From Oceanospirillaceae bacterium (GTDB taxonomy: Bacteria; Pseudomonadota; Gammaproteobacteria; Pseudomonadales; Balneatricaceae): a stretch of 54,676 nt of DNA. The stretch is taken from contig JAHEDZ010000042.1 of NCBI GenBank assembly GCA_024640955.1, positions 160,302 through 214,977 of the forward strand, in the 5' to 3' direction. The translations under genes and the position numbers were made by a program. The notes under the pieces were generated by a model. The model did no database searches and was not told the DNA's origin. It saw only the letters and a program-made list of their open reading frames with translations. Below are positions 18,455 through 27,774 of this stretch, piece by piece; within the stretch, counting starts at the first letter, position 1; each line of letters starts with the position of its first letter.

Positions 18455-20407
18455 TTAGCTCTTGCGGTTCTTACGGTTGTCGATCAGATCGTCGACAACG
18501 CTTGGATCCGCTAGTGTAGAGGTGTCTCCCAATGCACCAAAATCGTTTTCCGCGATTTTACGCAGGATACGGCGCATGATTTTACCAGAGCGGGTCTTTG
18601 GCAGGCCTGGCGCGAACTGGATGTGATCTGGCGATGCGATAGGACCGATGTCCGAACGTACCCAGTTACGCAGTTCTACGGCCAGCTCATCAGAGGGCTC
18701 AACACCGCTCTGCAGCGTTACATAACAGTATATACCCTGGCCCTTAATTTCATGTGGGTAACCAACGACTGCCGCTTCCGCTACAGTCTTGTGCTCTACC
18801 AAAGAGGATTCAACCTCGGCAGTACCCATACGGTGGCCTGATACGTTGATTACATCATCGACGCGACCCGTAATCCAGTAGTAACCATCTTCATCACGAC
18901 GCGCACCGTCACCGGTGGTGTAGTAACCCTTGAAACTAGCGAAGTAAGTCTGGATAAAGCGGTCATGGTCGCCCCAGATAGAACGGCTCTGCCCCGGCCA
19001 AGAGTCTTTGATAACGAGGTTACCTTCACCAGCACCTTCAATCTCTTTGCCTTCGTTATCGAGCAGCGCAGGCTGAACACCGAAGAATGGACGCGTCGCC
19101 GAGCCTGGCTTAGCCGCAGTTGCACCTGGCAGGGGCACAATCATGATGCCACCAGTTTCTGTCTGCCACCAGGTATCCACGATTGGGCAGTTACCATTCC
19201 CGAAGATGCGGTGGTACCACTCCCACGCCTCTGGGTTAATTGGCTCACCGACTGAACCCAAGAGCTTCAGCGAAGAGAGATCGGCATCGCCCAGTACGTC
19301 GTCGCCTTTCTGCATCAGCGCACGAATAGCTGTTGGAGCAGTGTAGAACTGGTTAACTTTGTGCTTCTCAATAACACGACCGAAACGGCTGTTGTCTGGG
19401 TAGTTAGGCACACCCTCAAACATCAACGTTGTAGCACCGTTCGCCAGAGGACCGTAAACGATGTAGCTGTGACCTGTTACCCAACCCACGTCGGCTGTAC
19501 ACCAGTAGATGTCGCCTTCCTGGTAGTCAAACACGTACTGGTGAGTCATTGCAGCCCATACCAAGTAGCCGCCAGTTGTGTGCTTCAGGCCCTTAGGTGC
19601 ACCGGTAGAGCCTGAGGTGTAGAGGATGAACAGGGGTGCCTCAGCGCTCATCTCCGCTGGAGTATTCTCAGCAGATGCAGCTGCACAGTGCTCTTCCCAC
19701 CAGATGTCGCGACCTTCAGTCCAAGCAACATCCTGCTCAACACGCTTAACTACAACAACTTTTTCAACCAGCGCAGCAGCCGCTGGGAACTTGTCGAGGG
19801 CTTTATCAACGTTATCTTTCAGAGGAACCACTTTACCGCCACGCAGTGAGTAGTTCGAAGTGATAACCAGCTTAGAGTTAGCACCTTCAATACGTGCAGC
19901 CAGCGCGTCTGGTGAGAAACCACCGAAAACGATGGAGTGCACCGCACCAACGCGGGCACACGCGAGCATTGCGACGGCAGCCTCTGGAATCATTGGCATG
20001 TAAAGAGTCACGACATCGCCCTGCTGGATACCCTGTGCAGTCAGTACGTTCGCGAAGCGACACACACGCTCGTGTAGTTCGCGGTAAGTGATCTTTTCGC
20101 TCTCTTCTGGGTTATCACCTTCCCAAATGATTGCGACCTGTTCGCCTCGTGTCTCGAGGTGACGGTCCAGACAGTTGTGCGCCACGTTTGTGGTGCCATC
20201 TTCGAACCATTTGATGTCCAGATCGCCTTCAAACGTGGTGCTTTTAACTTTAGTAAATGGCTTGAACCAGTCGATGCGTTTAGCTTCCTCAGCCCAGAAT
20301 GCATCTGGGTTTTCGACAGACTGCTGGTACATCTCCATGTATTTAGCTTCGTCTGCATGGGCATTTGCTGCCCACTCTGGCGTAACTGGGTAGATAGGGT
20401 GGTTCAT
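18455..20407 (-). CDS. acs: Acetyl-coenzyme A synthetase
   Basis: AMP-forming enzyme converting acetate, ATP and CoA to acetyl-CoA, for growth on low acetate. 650 residues, the normal length. Visible motifs: the nucleotide loop [11 protein letters not shown] (about 266-276), WWQTETGG, the [22 protein letters not shown] hinge region (in two parts) and the C-terminal [11 protein letters not shown], whose lysine is the known acetylation control site of the family. The upstream neighbours encode the CrbS/CrbR pair that controls acs in related bacteria. Confidence 0.97.
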   Translation of the reverse strand: MNHPIYPVTPEWAANAHADEAKYMEMYQQSVENPDAFWAEEAKRIDWFKPFTKVKSTTFEGDLDIKWFEDGTTNVAHNCLDRHLETRGEQVAIIWEGDNPEESEKITYRELHERVCRFANVLTAQGIQQGDVVTLYMPMIPEAAVAMLACARVGAVHSIVFGGFSPDALAARIEGANSKLVITSNYSLRGGKVVPLKDNVDKALDKFPAAAALVEKVVVVKRVEQDVAWTEGRDIWWEEHCAAASAENTPAEMSAEAPLFILYTSGSTGAPKGLKHTTGGYLVWAAMTHQYVFDYQEGDIYWCTADVGWVTGHSYIVYGPLANGATTLMFEGVPNYPDNSRFGRVIEKHKVNQFYTAPTAIRALMQKGDDVLGDADLSSLKLLGSVGEPINPEAWEWYHRIFGNGNCPIVDTWWQTETGGIMIVPLPGATAAKPGSATRPFFGVQPALLDNEGKEIEGAGEGNLVIKDSWPGQSRSIWGDHDRFIQTYFASFKGYYTTGDGARRDEDGYYWITGRVDDVINVSGHRMGTAEVESSLVEHKTVAEAAVVGYPHEIKGQGIYCYVTLQSGVEPSDELAVELRNWVRSDIGPIASPDHIQFAPGLPKTRSGKIMRRILRKIAENDFGALGDTSTLADPSVVDDLIDNRKNRKS

Positions 20408-20676
20408 TCCGGTCGGTCCCTTTGATTAGATGACTTTAGCTGCGATCTGAAAACTACACAGATGGAGCGCAACGTCGAAGAAATTGTCTGAGCCGTAATT
20501 TATACCTGTTTGGCATAGCCACTAAGAATTAGACATTGGTAGGTTTGGGGCGTTTTTATAACCAAAGTTTAGGGTGAAACAGTTTCGAGGGGTCGGGAAA
20601 TAGAGATGCGCTCTACATCCCTCGTACAGTGCATCCTGTATGAGGGATCAGCGCCAGAGGCGCAGGTTCTCGATAA

Positions 20677-20832
20677 TTACAACGCCAGCAGGTCTGTGCC
20701 ATCCTCACGCATACGCGCCAATTTATAACGCAGCGATCTTGGGAGAATTCCAAGCTTCTCTGACGCATCTTTACAACTACCGCGGCAGCTTCTTAGCGCA
20801 TCAAGAATCAGTTGATACTCTTGATGCTTCAT
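20677..20832 (-). pseudogene. C-terminal Fis-domain remnant of a FlrC/FleR-like regulator
   Basis: From the ATG at 20832 a 51-residue frame reads as the Fis-type HTH end of sigma-54 activators: EYQLILDALRSCRG then KLGILPRSLRYKLARMREDG, very like the last 50 residues of the flagellar regulator FleR/FlrC. No receiver or AAA+ domain precedes it; instead a tRNA-Arg gene begins 52 bp upstream. It is best read as the surviving 3' end of a deleted gene, although a tiny free-standing Fis-like protein cannot be excluded. Confidence 0.65.
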
Positions 20833-20884
20833 ATTCCCAGCAAACCTTGCACTGCAGGCACAAGTCGCTAAAATCGCCACCTGT

Positions 20885-20961
20885 GCCCTAGTAGCTCAGC
20901 CGGATAGAGCAGCCCCCTCCTAAGGGGCAGGTCGGACGTTCGAATCGTCTCTGGGGCGCCA
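20885..20961 (+). tRNA. tRNA-Arg (anticodon CCT)
   Basis: Cloverleaf by eye: acceptor GCCCTAG pairs with CTGGGGC (one G-T pair), D arm GCTC/GAGC, anticodon stem GCCCC/GGGGC with loop CTCCTAA (anticodon CCT), T arm GGACG/CGTCT with loop TTCGAAT, discriminator G and encoded CCA. 77 nt. Confidence 0.96.
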
Positions 20962-21084
20962 ATACTCCCGTTTTACCCCTCTAAGGTCCTCAGTCCTATT
21001 GTATTTCCAGCCCAATACGGTCAGTATAACTGCCGTATTTTTCAACGAATTTTCGTAGTATTTACTAGGAAAAGAGACTTATAA

Positions 21085-22032
21085 ATGGCTATTGATGACA
21101 CTCGTTACACTGAGCGCGCGCAAACATCCCGCATCCTCTGTTTGGATGACGAAGAAGCGGTACTCAAATCGCTTCGCCGTCTGCTGAAAAACGTTCGTTA
21201 CGAGGTGCAATGCTATACCTCTGCTGCCGAGGCTTTGGCCTATCTGGAGCATACCGAGGTTGATCTAATAATCTCTGACATGCGCATGCCAGAGATGTCG
21301 GGTGACAGATTCCTCACCAAAGCCGCTGAGATTGCCCCCAATACTGTGCGCATTCTGCTAACCGGCTACGCGGATCTAGAGTCGACGATTACTGCGATCA
21401 ACGACGGTAAAATCCACCGCTACATGCAGAAGCCATGGGACAACGATGAACTCCTCGAGATCGTCGCCTCTGAGATAGCTTTGAAACAGCGTGAAGATGA
21501 ACGCAAGCACTACGAGAAACTAGTTTCTTCGCTGGCCACTACCGATGGGCTGACTGGCCTATTGAATCGTACTGCATTCCTTGAGCAGCTCGAGAGCCAA
21601 GCTGAGTGCGGCACTCTGATGACCGGAATGGCTGCCTCGTACCTCATTCTCATGGATGTTGACAGGTTCGCGAAAATCAATGACGAAGTCGGTCCGCAGA
21701 CCGGTGATGACGTACTCAAGTTGGTCGGACGTATGCTGACCTGTAATCTGCGTTCAGGCGATCTAATCGCGCGCATTGAGGCCGATGAATTTGCCATTAT
21801 CATCAACCAGTACACCAAAGAGGACTGCATCGATACCGTCATCGAGCGTATTCGCGGCTTTATGACAGAGCGCACCTTCTTGGTCCGCAACCACCCAGTT
21901 GACCTCACCGTTAGCTTGGCAGCAGCACCAATCGCCGTGGGTGAAAACGCTGACGCTGTCTACAAGAAGGCTAGTGAGGCACTTGTAAAAGCGCAGAGCG
22001 CGGGTGGTGATCGCTACGAGATTGCTGACTGA
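21085..22032 (+). CDS. Response regulator with degenerate GGDEF domain
   Basis: 315 residues: an N-terminal receiver (DDEE acidic pocket, phospho-acceptor Asp in DLIISDMRMPEMSG, about residue 61) and a C-terminal diguanylate cyclase fold beginning at TTDGLTGLLNRTAFLEQL (about 153) with DVDRFAKIND. The catalytic loop that should read GG(D/E)EF is EADEF (residues 232-236), so both glycines needed to position GTP are missing and cyclase activity is unlikely. It may bind c-di-GMP/GTP or only relay a signal. First gene after the tRNA, and followed by a terminator, so transcribed alone. Confidence 0.9.
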   Translation: MAIDDTRYTERAQTSRILCLDDEEAVLKSLRRLLKNVRYEVQCYTSAAEALAYLEHTEVDLIISDMRMPEMSGDRFLTKAAEIAPNTVRILLTGYADLESTITAINDGKIHRYMQKPWDNDELLEIVASEIALKQREDERKHYEKLVSSLATTDGLTGLLNRTAFLEQLESQAECGTLMTGMAASYLILMDVDRFAKINDEVGPQTGDDVLKLVGRMLTCNLRSGDLIARIEADEFAIIINQYTKEDCIDTVIERIRGFMTERTFLVRNHPVDLTVSLAAAPIAVGENADAVYKKASEALVKAQSAGGDRYEIAD

Positions 22033-22054
22033 ACCAGTCGCGTATATTTAGAAG

Positions 22055-22078
22055 AGGCAGCTAATGGCTGCCTTTTTT
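22055..22078 (+). terminator. Terminator of the REC-GGDEF gene
   Basis: Stem AGGCAGC / GCTGCCT with a five-base loop and then a run of Ts, 22 bp past the stop. Confidence 0.85.
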
Positions 22079-22100
22079 GATTCTCGGTGCATACGGCTGC

Positions 22101-22349
22101 TTACTTCCTAAAGCGCACCACCAGCTCATGCAGCTACTACGAGACCCCTTGAAGCACCGGGATACTTTCAGAGCTATCACCCGTTTTACCCAGTAGTGGT
22201 CACCGTTCTTACAACGGTTCTTAACCAGGCCCATAAAGGCGCTGCCGACTTGAGCATGTCCCACATAACCTGGGAAACCTCTGGCGGCATATCGGGATGG
22301 CGATTAAGATTATGTGGCTGGCCATTTAGCTCATCACGGCTGCGCACTG
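22101..22349 (-). pseudogene. Remnant of an Aer-type PAS chemoreceptor
   Basis: On the minus strand, translation from about 22335 gives DELNGQPHNLNRHPDMPPEV then MWDMLKS; after a frame change it continues GLVKNRCKNGDHYWV. These are the hallmarks of the PAS domain of Aer-like methyl-accepting receptors (GQPHN.VRHPDMP ... MG.VKNRCKNGDHYWV). About 80 bp further on, another frame reads HELVVRFRK and stops at 22101, resembling the extreme C-terminus of such receptors. The signalling domain is gone. So a receptor gene was shortened to its two ends, with frameshifts, and now abuts the kinase gene. Confidence 0.75.
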
Positions 22350-23966
22350 CTATCTGCTATCTGCTAGCGGCAAACGAATTGAGAACTGAGCTCCCATCGT
22401 AACGGTCTCGTTTAGGCAGAGTTCACCCTCTACCGCCTCAATCAGCATACGGGCACGATAGAGCCCCAATCCTGTGCCTAAACCGACCTCTCGAGTTGTA
22501 AAGAAGGGGTCGAATATCTTGTCTCGACTCTCTTCCGCCACTCCAGTTCCATTGTCACTTATCAGTATATGCAGATGCTGGTCATGAACTTCGAAGTCCA
22601 GCTTAATTCTGGCATCATTTCGTCCCTCAACCGCCTGACAGGCATTTATGAGCACGGTATTCAACGCTTCTACCAGTGCATCAAAAGAGCCAAGCACATC
22701 AGCCGGCTGCTCATCAGATATCTCGATATTAGAACAGGCCTGCCCCGCACGCTTCAACCGCTGTAAAACTTCCTCAACCGCCTCAGCCGTGTTTACACGC
22801 GCAGGCGCTGTTGACTGGCCAGACTGAATTGCAGTCATCTTCTCTACAATCACTTTGACACGATCTAGCCCTTTGCGGGTATCTACGAAGAGGTCGGTAA
22901 GATCCTCCATAACAAACTCGTAATCCATCTCATCTAACAGCGCTTTGAGATCAGATTCAGATAACGGTTCTTTCCCAGAGCGTGCATCCAGTAACCGCGC
23001 GGTCAGCTTGCCGAGCGAGTCCTGATACTCCTTCAATGTACCAAAGTTGGACATCACGAAGCCTAGCGGATTATTGATCTCATGCGCTACGCCCGCCGTC
23101 AAGACGCCGATAGTCGCCCGCTTCTCCGATTCGAGTAGCTGTGCTTGGGCGTTCTGGATAGTCTCTATGGCCCCCTCGAGTTCGCGGTTCAGCTTCTGTA
23201 ACTCATAGGTACGCAAGCGGACTTTATCTTCGAGCGTCTCATTGAGGTCCCTTAACTCATGAGTCAGTTGGTTCATCTGCAGATGAGAGCTCTCTACCGC
23301 CCGCGTCATCTGGTTAAATGCTTTACCAACGATGTCGATCTCATCCTCGCCAGGTACTTCAACGCGACGGGTCAAATCGCCGGCACCTACTGCTTCAGCT
23401 GCATCACGCAACGCACCAAGTTTGTGCGTCAGAAAACGGCCCAACATGAACGAGAATAGCACTACCAGCATCATCTCCAGCAGCACGATCGTAAAGCTCC
23501 AACGCTGTGCATTGCCGATGACGAGCTCAACCGGGTCGGTACTGAAACCCAGCTCAACATAGCCGTAGGTTTCGCCGCCCTCGCGAATTATGGCCTGCGT
23601 GTCGAATACTCCGTCCAGCACTTCGTGCATACTGGAGTCAGCCTTGGGAGTCAGTTGTTCTGCGGCATCGGATGCAGCCAGAACCCGGCGATCGCCGTTT
23701 AGCACGCGAGCGTATTCGATGCCTGGGTTAGTAATCACCTCATTCACGATTGCAAAGAGTGTAGCAAGGTCGTAACTCAGCACAGCATCCTTGGCTGTTG
23801 CTGCAAAAAGCCTCGAGGTGGTCTGCGCACGCGTCTCGAGCGCCTCATAGTTTGAGTCTTTGATGTAACCCAACATTAGAAAGACCAGAGACAACAGCAG
23901 CACACCCTCGATTAGGGCGACGCCGAGTGTAGTCTTTGCACGAATCGAGTTACGAATCAGTCTCAT
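22350..23966 (-). CDS. Membrane sensor histidine kinase coupled to PhnD-type binding protein
   Basis: 538 residues: first membrane helix (about 13-33), a periplasmic sensor of about 120 residues, a second helix (about 155-178), HAMP (about 180-235), a coiled coil (about 240-280), HisKA with His295 (AGVAHEINNPLGFV) and HATPase with SDNGTGV and GTGLGLYRARMLIE. Its start overlaps the stop of the binding-protein gene by 4 bp (ATGA), so the two are translated together and the binding protein probably presents the ligand. The cognate regulator is probably one of the nearby receivers. Confidence 0.88.
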   Translation of the reverse strand: MRLIRNSIRAKTTLGVALIEGVLLLSLVFLMLGYIKDSNYEALETRAQTTSRLFAATAKDAVLSYDLATLFAIVNEVITNPGIEYARVLNGDRRVLAASDAAEQLTPKADSSMHEVLDGVFDTQAIIREGGETYGYVELGFSTDPVELVIGNAQRWSFTIVLLEMMLVVLFSFMLGRFLTHKLGALRDAAEAVGAGDLTRRVEVPGEDEIDIVGKAFNQMTRAVESSHLQMNQLTHELRDLNETLEDKVRLRTYELQKLNRELEGAIETIQNAQAQLLESEKRATIGVLTAGVAHEINNPLGFVMSNFGTLKEYQDSLGKLTARLLDARSGKEPLSESDLKALLDEMDYEFVMEDLTDLFVDTRKGLDRVKVIVEKMTAIQSGQSTAPARVNTAEAVEEVLQRLKRAGQACSNIEISDEQPADVLGSFDALVEALNTVLINACQAVEGRNDARIKLDFEVHDQHLHILISDNGTGVAEESRDKIFDPFFTTREVGLGTGLGLYRARMLIEAVEGELCLNETVTMGAQFSIRLPLADSR

Positions 23967-24781
23967 GGTTCAATCAACGAATCCAGCAGCGTAATTCCCA
24001 GCGAGCGAACATCATCCCAGTCAGAGTTTTCAGAGGCCTGCCAACGTTTAATCTTGAGTGGCTCCAACAGCGCTTTGCCCTCAGCACTGTTGGCCATATC
24101 CACTAACGCTTCGGTGAGCTTAGTGACGATTGCTGAATCCACACGTGGATGAGCGGCAATCGCGTGCGGAGTATAGGGCTGTGTTTTCCAGAGCACTCGC
24201 AGTTGTTCATTAACGTCGGGATTGGTCGCATTCAAGGTGCGCCCAATACCACCGCCGGCGGAAAAGAAGCCTTTCGATACATTGAGGTAGACAGAGTCGT
24301 GAGACGAGACATAGATGGGCTCAATATTAATTCCCTGGTTCGCAATTTCAGCACGCGGTACCACCGAGGCGGCGAAGGCAGCCGGTGATGGGAAAACAAG
24401 CTTCTGGCCATCTAACTGCTCGAGTGTTTGAATCTCACTATCCTTGCGAACCACAATAACCCCCTGAATCGAGGCATCGCCTCGACGCACCATCGCGTTG
24501 AAGTCGCGATGCTGATTAAAGAAGGTGAAGTGATAGGGGTTCATGTAAGCGATATCATAGTCGCCTGCCAACAGACGCTTCTCAAAGGTGGGAATATCCG
24601 AAGCAGTAGCAAACTGCAGCTCAACCCCGGTGCGCTTTTTCAAATACTGCAAAATCGGTGACCAGTTAGCCGCCAATACCGTCGCCGACTGCTGTGGCAC
24701 TATACCTATCGTAAACGTTTGAGCCTGCGCCTGCCCGAACAGAGCGGCCCAGACAAACAACATAGACAGTAGTTTTTTCAT
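23963..24781 (-). CDS. PhnD/SsuA-type periplasmic binding protein, sensory partner
   Basis: 272 residues with a Sec signal peptide (about 1-20, ending AQAQ). It has the pattern of PhnD-like phosphate/phosphonate-family binding proteins: TIGIVPQQSATVLAANWSPI at the mature N-terminus, GDYDIAYMNPYHFTF, and VVPRAEIANQGI near the second lobe. No ABC permease or ATPase is nearby; it overlaps a histidine kinase gene, so it is likely a signal receptor and not a transporter part. The ligand is unknown; phosphonates or sulfonates are possible. Confidence 0.85.
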   Translation of the reverse strand: MKKLLSMLFVWAALFGQAQAQTFTIGIVPQQSATVLAANWSPILQYLKKRTGVELQFATASDIPTFEKRLLAGDYDIAYMNPYHFTFFNQHRDFNAMVRRGDASIQGVIVVRKDSEIQTLEQLDGQKLVFPSPAAFAASVVPRAEIANQGINIEPIYVSSHDSVYLNVSKGFFSAGGGIGRTLNATNPDVNEQLRVLWKTQPYTPHAIAAHPRVDSAIVTKLTEALVDMANSAEGKALLEPLKIKRWQASENSDWDDVRSLGITLLDSLIEP

Positions 24782-24984
24782 CGTTCTTACCCGCTTTAGG
24801 TTATCGAGTTAGGCTTTAAATAAATGCTCACAAGCGTCTCGTATCTATTCGTTCTCAATATCATCAACCACTACGTTGCGCTTAAACATCACGCGGTTAG
24901 TCGTGTTAACCAGTTGCAATCTATCCGTCGATTTAGGACTTAACTGGTTAGTATCTAAGAATATGAGAGCAGGCGCTGAGGGTA

Positions 24985-26592
24985 TTAGACCACCTCTCGC
25001 TGCTCTAACCAGACCCGAATCTCTGACCCACTCATCGGCCTGGCCAATCCATAACCCTGATAGCTAAATCTGTAATGCTCACGCACAAAAGCAAGCTGCT
25101 GTTTATTCTCAACTCCTTCAAAACTGAGACGCTTTCCGCGCGCTTCAATCCGGTCACAGAGATTAATCAGCATCTCCTGCCTGTTGGGGTGAGTATCCAG
25201 TTCATGCAGAAAAGCACGATCAAGTTTTACAGTTTCGACGGCCAGTACCTCATCGGCATTAAAGTAGGTATGGGCCGCGCCCTGATCGTCCAGCGTCAGC
25301 TGAATACCAGCGGCGCGCAACCATTCAAGATTGGCGATACAGCAGGGTATTTTTGAACGCAACGCAGCTTCGCCTACATCGACGGTAATGCGGTTAAGCT
25401 GCAGCCCCGATTCGCTCAAATGACGTTCTAATAAGCTCTGCAGATGCGGCGAGCTACATTGACGCATCGAGATATTTAACACGAGCTTGATCTCTGCCGG
25501 TAAGGCTAGTGCCTGGAACGCGTCTAGCGCAGCAGCGAGTTGTAGATCCGTAAACAGATCGGTGTAACCGAGAAGTTCAATCTGCCGGATCAGCTCTCTT
25601 AAAGAGACATTCGAATCGGTAACGGCTGGACAGCGTACTAGGGCTTCTAGGGCCTCTAGTTGACCTGTATCTGAGCAGATCGGTTGAAACACCGTGCTAA
25701 AGCAGCGCTCATTGATAGCGCGGGTAATCGTTTCGGATAGTTCGGTATCGAGTAGAGTGCTCCACCCGCTTGCAGCAAACTCAACCTTATCCGAATCTGT
25801 ATGGGCGAGATCCAGTATAAGTTGACGCACTCTATCAGCACCGGCGTCTTCAGTCGGGTGCGAAACGCACCAACGGAGTGATCTATGGTTGCGTAACTGT
25901 TCCTCGAGGGTATCGGATTGCTCGTTGTTAACGAGCAACATCAGCGTATAACCGTTCCAGTGACAAAAACCCGTATTAGTGGGTAGTGTCCGGACCAGTC
26001 GATCCGCCAGCAGGGCAAGAGCACTCTTGGTGTCCAAATGCTCTTGCGCAAGCACAACTCGGGGTGATGAAAACTCTACCGCAAAGAGCGCTCTCGTTTT
26101 TCCAGCGGGGGTATCTAGTTCATCAACAAGATTGACGGGGTAGAAGCGCTGGTAATCGCGCTGCAGACTATTCAACAAGCCGCGTCTGTCCATATCTATA
26201 TCGGAACGTTTCTGTTCGGCGATATGAAAGGCGCTTTCAACCTGATCTAGCAGGTCATCGTCGATCCAAGGCTTAGAGACAAAGCGATGTATGGCGCCAG
26301 AATTAAAAGCACCGAGCACCTGCTTAAGCTCTGCAAATCCGCTAAGAATCAGGCCCACACAAGGAGGGTCGAGCTCGGCTGCACGCTGTAAAAGTTCGCC
26401 ACCGTCAGCGCCCGGCATACGGAAATCGGAGAGGATCACGGGAAACTCTTCAGCCGCTAGCAGCTCAAGCGCCTCTTCGGCGCTCTGTGCGATCGATATT
26501 TGATAACCCGCCTTACGAAAAAGTCGACGTAAGGCGCGGAGAATTCCTATCTCATCGTCGACCAATAATAGATTACGCTGCACTCCATGCAC
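24985..26592 (-). CDS. Response regulator with EAL (c-di-GMP phosphodiesterase-type) domain
   Basis: 535 residues: receiver (about 6-120; VDDE pocket, phospho-acceptor Asp in FPVILSDFRMPG, about residue 56), a middle region of about 150 residues of unclear fold, and an EAL domain (about 285-530). EAL motifs seen: EALVR for the EAL box, LVLNIS, TLDDQG in place of DDFG, VKLDRAF, FEGVEN and QGYGLARP. The first glutamate of the usual ELTE box is Asp (VDVGE). Most metal ligands are kept, so activity is possible but not certain. Confidence 0.88.
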   Translation of the reverse strand: MHGVQRNLLLVDDEIGILRALRRLFRKAGYQISIAQSAEEALELLAAEEFPVILSDFRMPGADGGELLQRAAELDPPCVGLILSGFAELKQVLGAFNSGAIHRFVSKPWIDDDLLDQVESAFHIAEQKRSDIDMDRRGLLNSLQRDYQRFYPVNLVDELDTPAGKTRALFAVEFSSPRVVLAQEHLDTKSALALLADRLVRTLPTNTGFCHWNGYTLMLLVNNEQSDTLEEQLRNHRSLRWCVSHPTEDAGADRVRQLILDLAHTDSDKVEFAASGWSTLLDTELSETITRAINERCFSTVFQPICSDTGQLEALEALVRCPAVTDSNVSLRELIRQIELLGYTDLFTDLQLAAALDAFQALALPAEIKLVLNISMRQCSSPHLQSLLERHLSESGLQLNRITVDVGEAALRSKIPCCIANLEWLRAAGIQLTLDDQGAAHTYFNADEVLAVETVKLDRAFLHELDTHPNRQEMLINLCDRIEARGKRLSFEGVENKQQLAFVREHYRFSYQGYGLARPMSGSEIRVWLEQREVV

Positions 26593-26610
26593 CCTTACGG
26601 CAAGAGACGC

Positions 26611-27198
26611 TTACTCCTCTTCGAGGATACTGCGCGTTTGAACACCAACCAGACCGCTGACACACTCCAACAACTGATCGTTTTCGAAAGGTTTTGTCAG
26701 CACCGCATCTGCTCCTAGGTCCATCGCCTTTTGCAGCGCATCACTGCCCAACGCCGAGATAATAATGATCTTGGTGCCGGAAATTTCAGGTGTCTCGCGC
26801 ACGAAACTGAGTACGTCATAACCGCTCAAGCCAGGCATACTCAAATCAAGAGTCATCAGAACTGGACGGTCCTTCATCAATTTAGTGCCGCCCTGGAAAC
26901 CATCCACCGCCACATCGGTCACAAAACCATTGCTGCGCAGCACACGCTGAATTGAGCGCGCGATCGCGGGTTCATCATCGACGATCAGCACGCGACGGTT
27001 GTCGTCACCGGCTAGTTCCGGTGGGATAGGAATATCATGCTCGACTAGAAAGGCGATAAAATCTTCGACACGCACGCGGTTATTACCGCGGCCTGGCAAT
27101 TTGAACCCTTTCAACGCGCCACGCTCAATCCAACGAATAACCGTTCTGAGGTTCACATCACATAATTTGGCGATCTCGCCTGTGCTTAATGTCTTCAT
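26611..27198 (-). CDS. Excisionase-type HTH fused to a receiver domain
   Basis: 195 residues with an unusual order: an N-terminal MerR/excisionase-like HTH (about 1-60; TGEIAKLCDVNLRTVIRWIE) then a receiver (about 68-190) with DDEP pocket and Asp118 (MTLDLSMPGLSG). The usual order puts the receiver first. It ends 18 bp before the REC-EAL gene, so the two are probably cotranscribed, and it is a candidate DNA-binding output for the kinase nearby. Confidence 0.88.
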   Translation of the reverse strand: MKTLSTGEIAKLCDVNLRTVIRWIERGALKGFKLPGRGNNRVRVEDFIAFLVEHDIPIPPELAGDDNRRVLIVDDEPAIARSIQRVLRSNGFVTDVAVDGFQGGTKLMKDRPVLMTLDLSMPGLSGYDVLSFVRETPEISGTKIIIISALGSDALQKAMDLGADAVLTKPFENDQLLECVSGLVGVQTRSILEEE

Positions 27199-27540
27199 AG
27201 GTCTATGATTTATCTTTGCAAATTGCGTTAATTTTTGTTGTTAGCCGACATCAGCTCTGGACAAACACTGAGTAGCCGATAACTTTTTAGAGACGACCTG
27301 TCTGCGCCGCCTAAATGTCATGTGTTTCAGGTTAGTAACAAATTGCAGATCGCGCCAATTATGAGCGACAAAATGCTTTGCGAGACGGATCAACAGTCCA
27401 AACAGCCCCGTATCCTCACTGCCCAAACAACTTTTGCGGCCAGTTCACACGAATTCTTTAAATAGACTTATATGTTATTAGAAATATTTCATTAATTCGT
27501 TATAGTTATATACAGATTGAAACTTATTTAAGGGAAGATA
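27199..27540. other. Gap between the HTH-REC gene and a small ORF
   Basis: 342 bp, AT-rich in the last 100 bp. The HTH-REC promoter (minus) and a promoter for the 64-aa ORF (plus) are expected. No gene or clear operator is seen. Confidence 0.5.
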
Positions 27541-27735
27541 ATGCGATCATTCTCTGCGCTGAAAACCTCCTCATTACAGCAACTATTGAGTCTAGCGCTG
27601 GGCTACCCCGCCCTTCTGATCTATTTGGGAATTGCACTGTCCGATACACTTAATCACAGTCCATGGACCTGGACGGCACTCCTGCTCACGGTGTATCTCG
27701 TTACTATTCTAAGGATCGGTTATAAGCCCCTGTAA
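27541..27735 (+). CDS. Small membrane protein of unknown function
   Basis: 64 residues, with two likely membrane helices (about 14-33 and 42-58) joined by NHSPW, and a short basic end. A good ribosome binding site (AAGGGAAG) lies before the ATG, and the stop codon is inside a strong terminator stem. I do not recognise the family. Confidence 0.5.
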   Translation: MRSFSALKTSSLQQLLSLALGYPALLIYLGIALSDTLNHSPWTWTALLLTVYLVTILRIGYKPL

Positions 27736-27763
27736 AACCGCTAACTAACGTTACAGGGGCTTA
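27723..27763. terminator. Bidirectional terminator between small ORF and yeiH-like gene
   Basis: Perfect 13-bp inverted repeat TAAGCCCCTGTAA / TTACAGGGGCTTA, spacer 15 bases. It serves convergent genes on both sides; no long T run, so rated moderately. Confidence 0.7.
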
Positions 27764-27774
27764 AAATCAGTGGA

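Noticed and set aside
27241-27426. 61-aa ORF on the minus strand in the gap 27199-27540
   Set aside because: No ribosome site, and its Cys/Arg/Ser-rich translation resembles no known protein.
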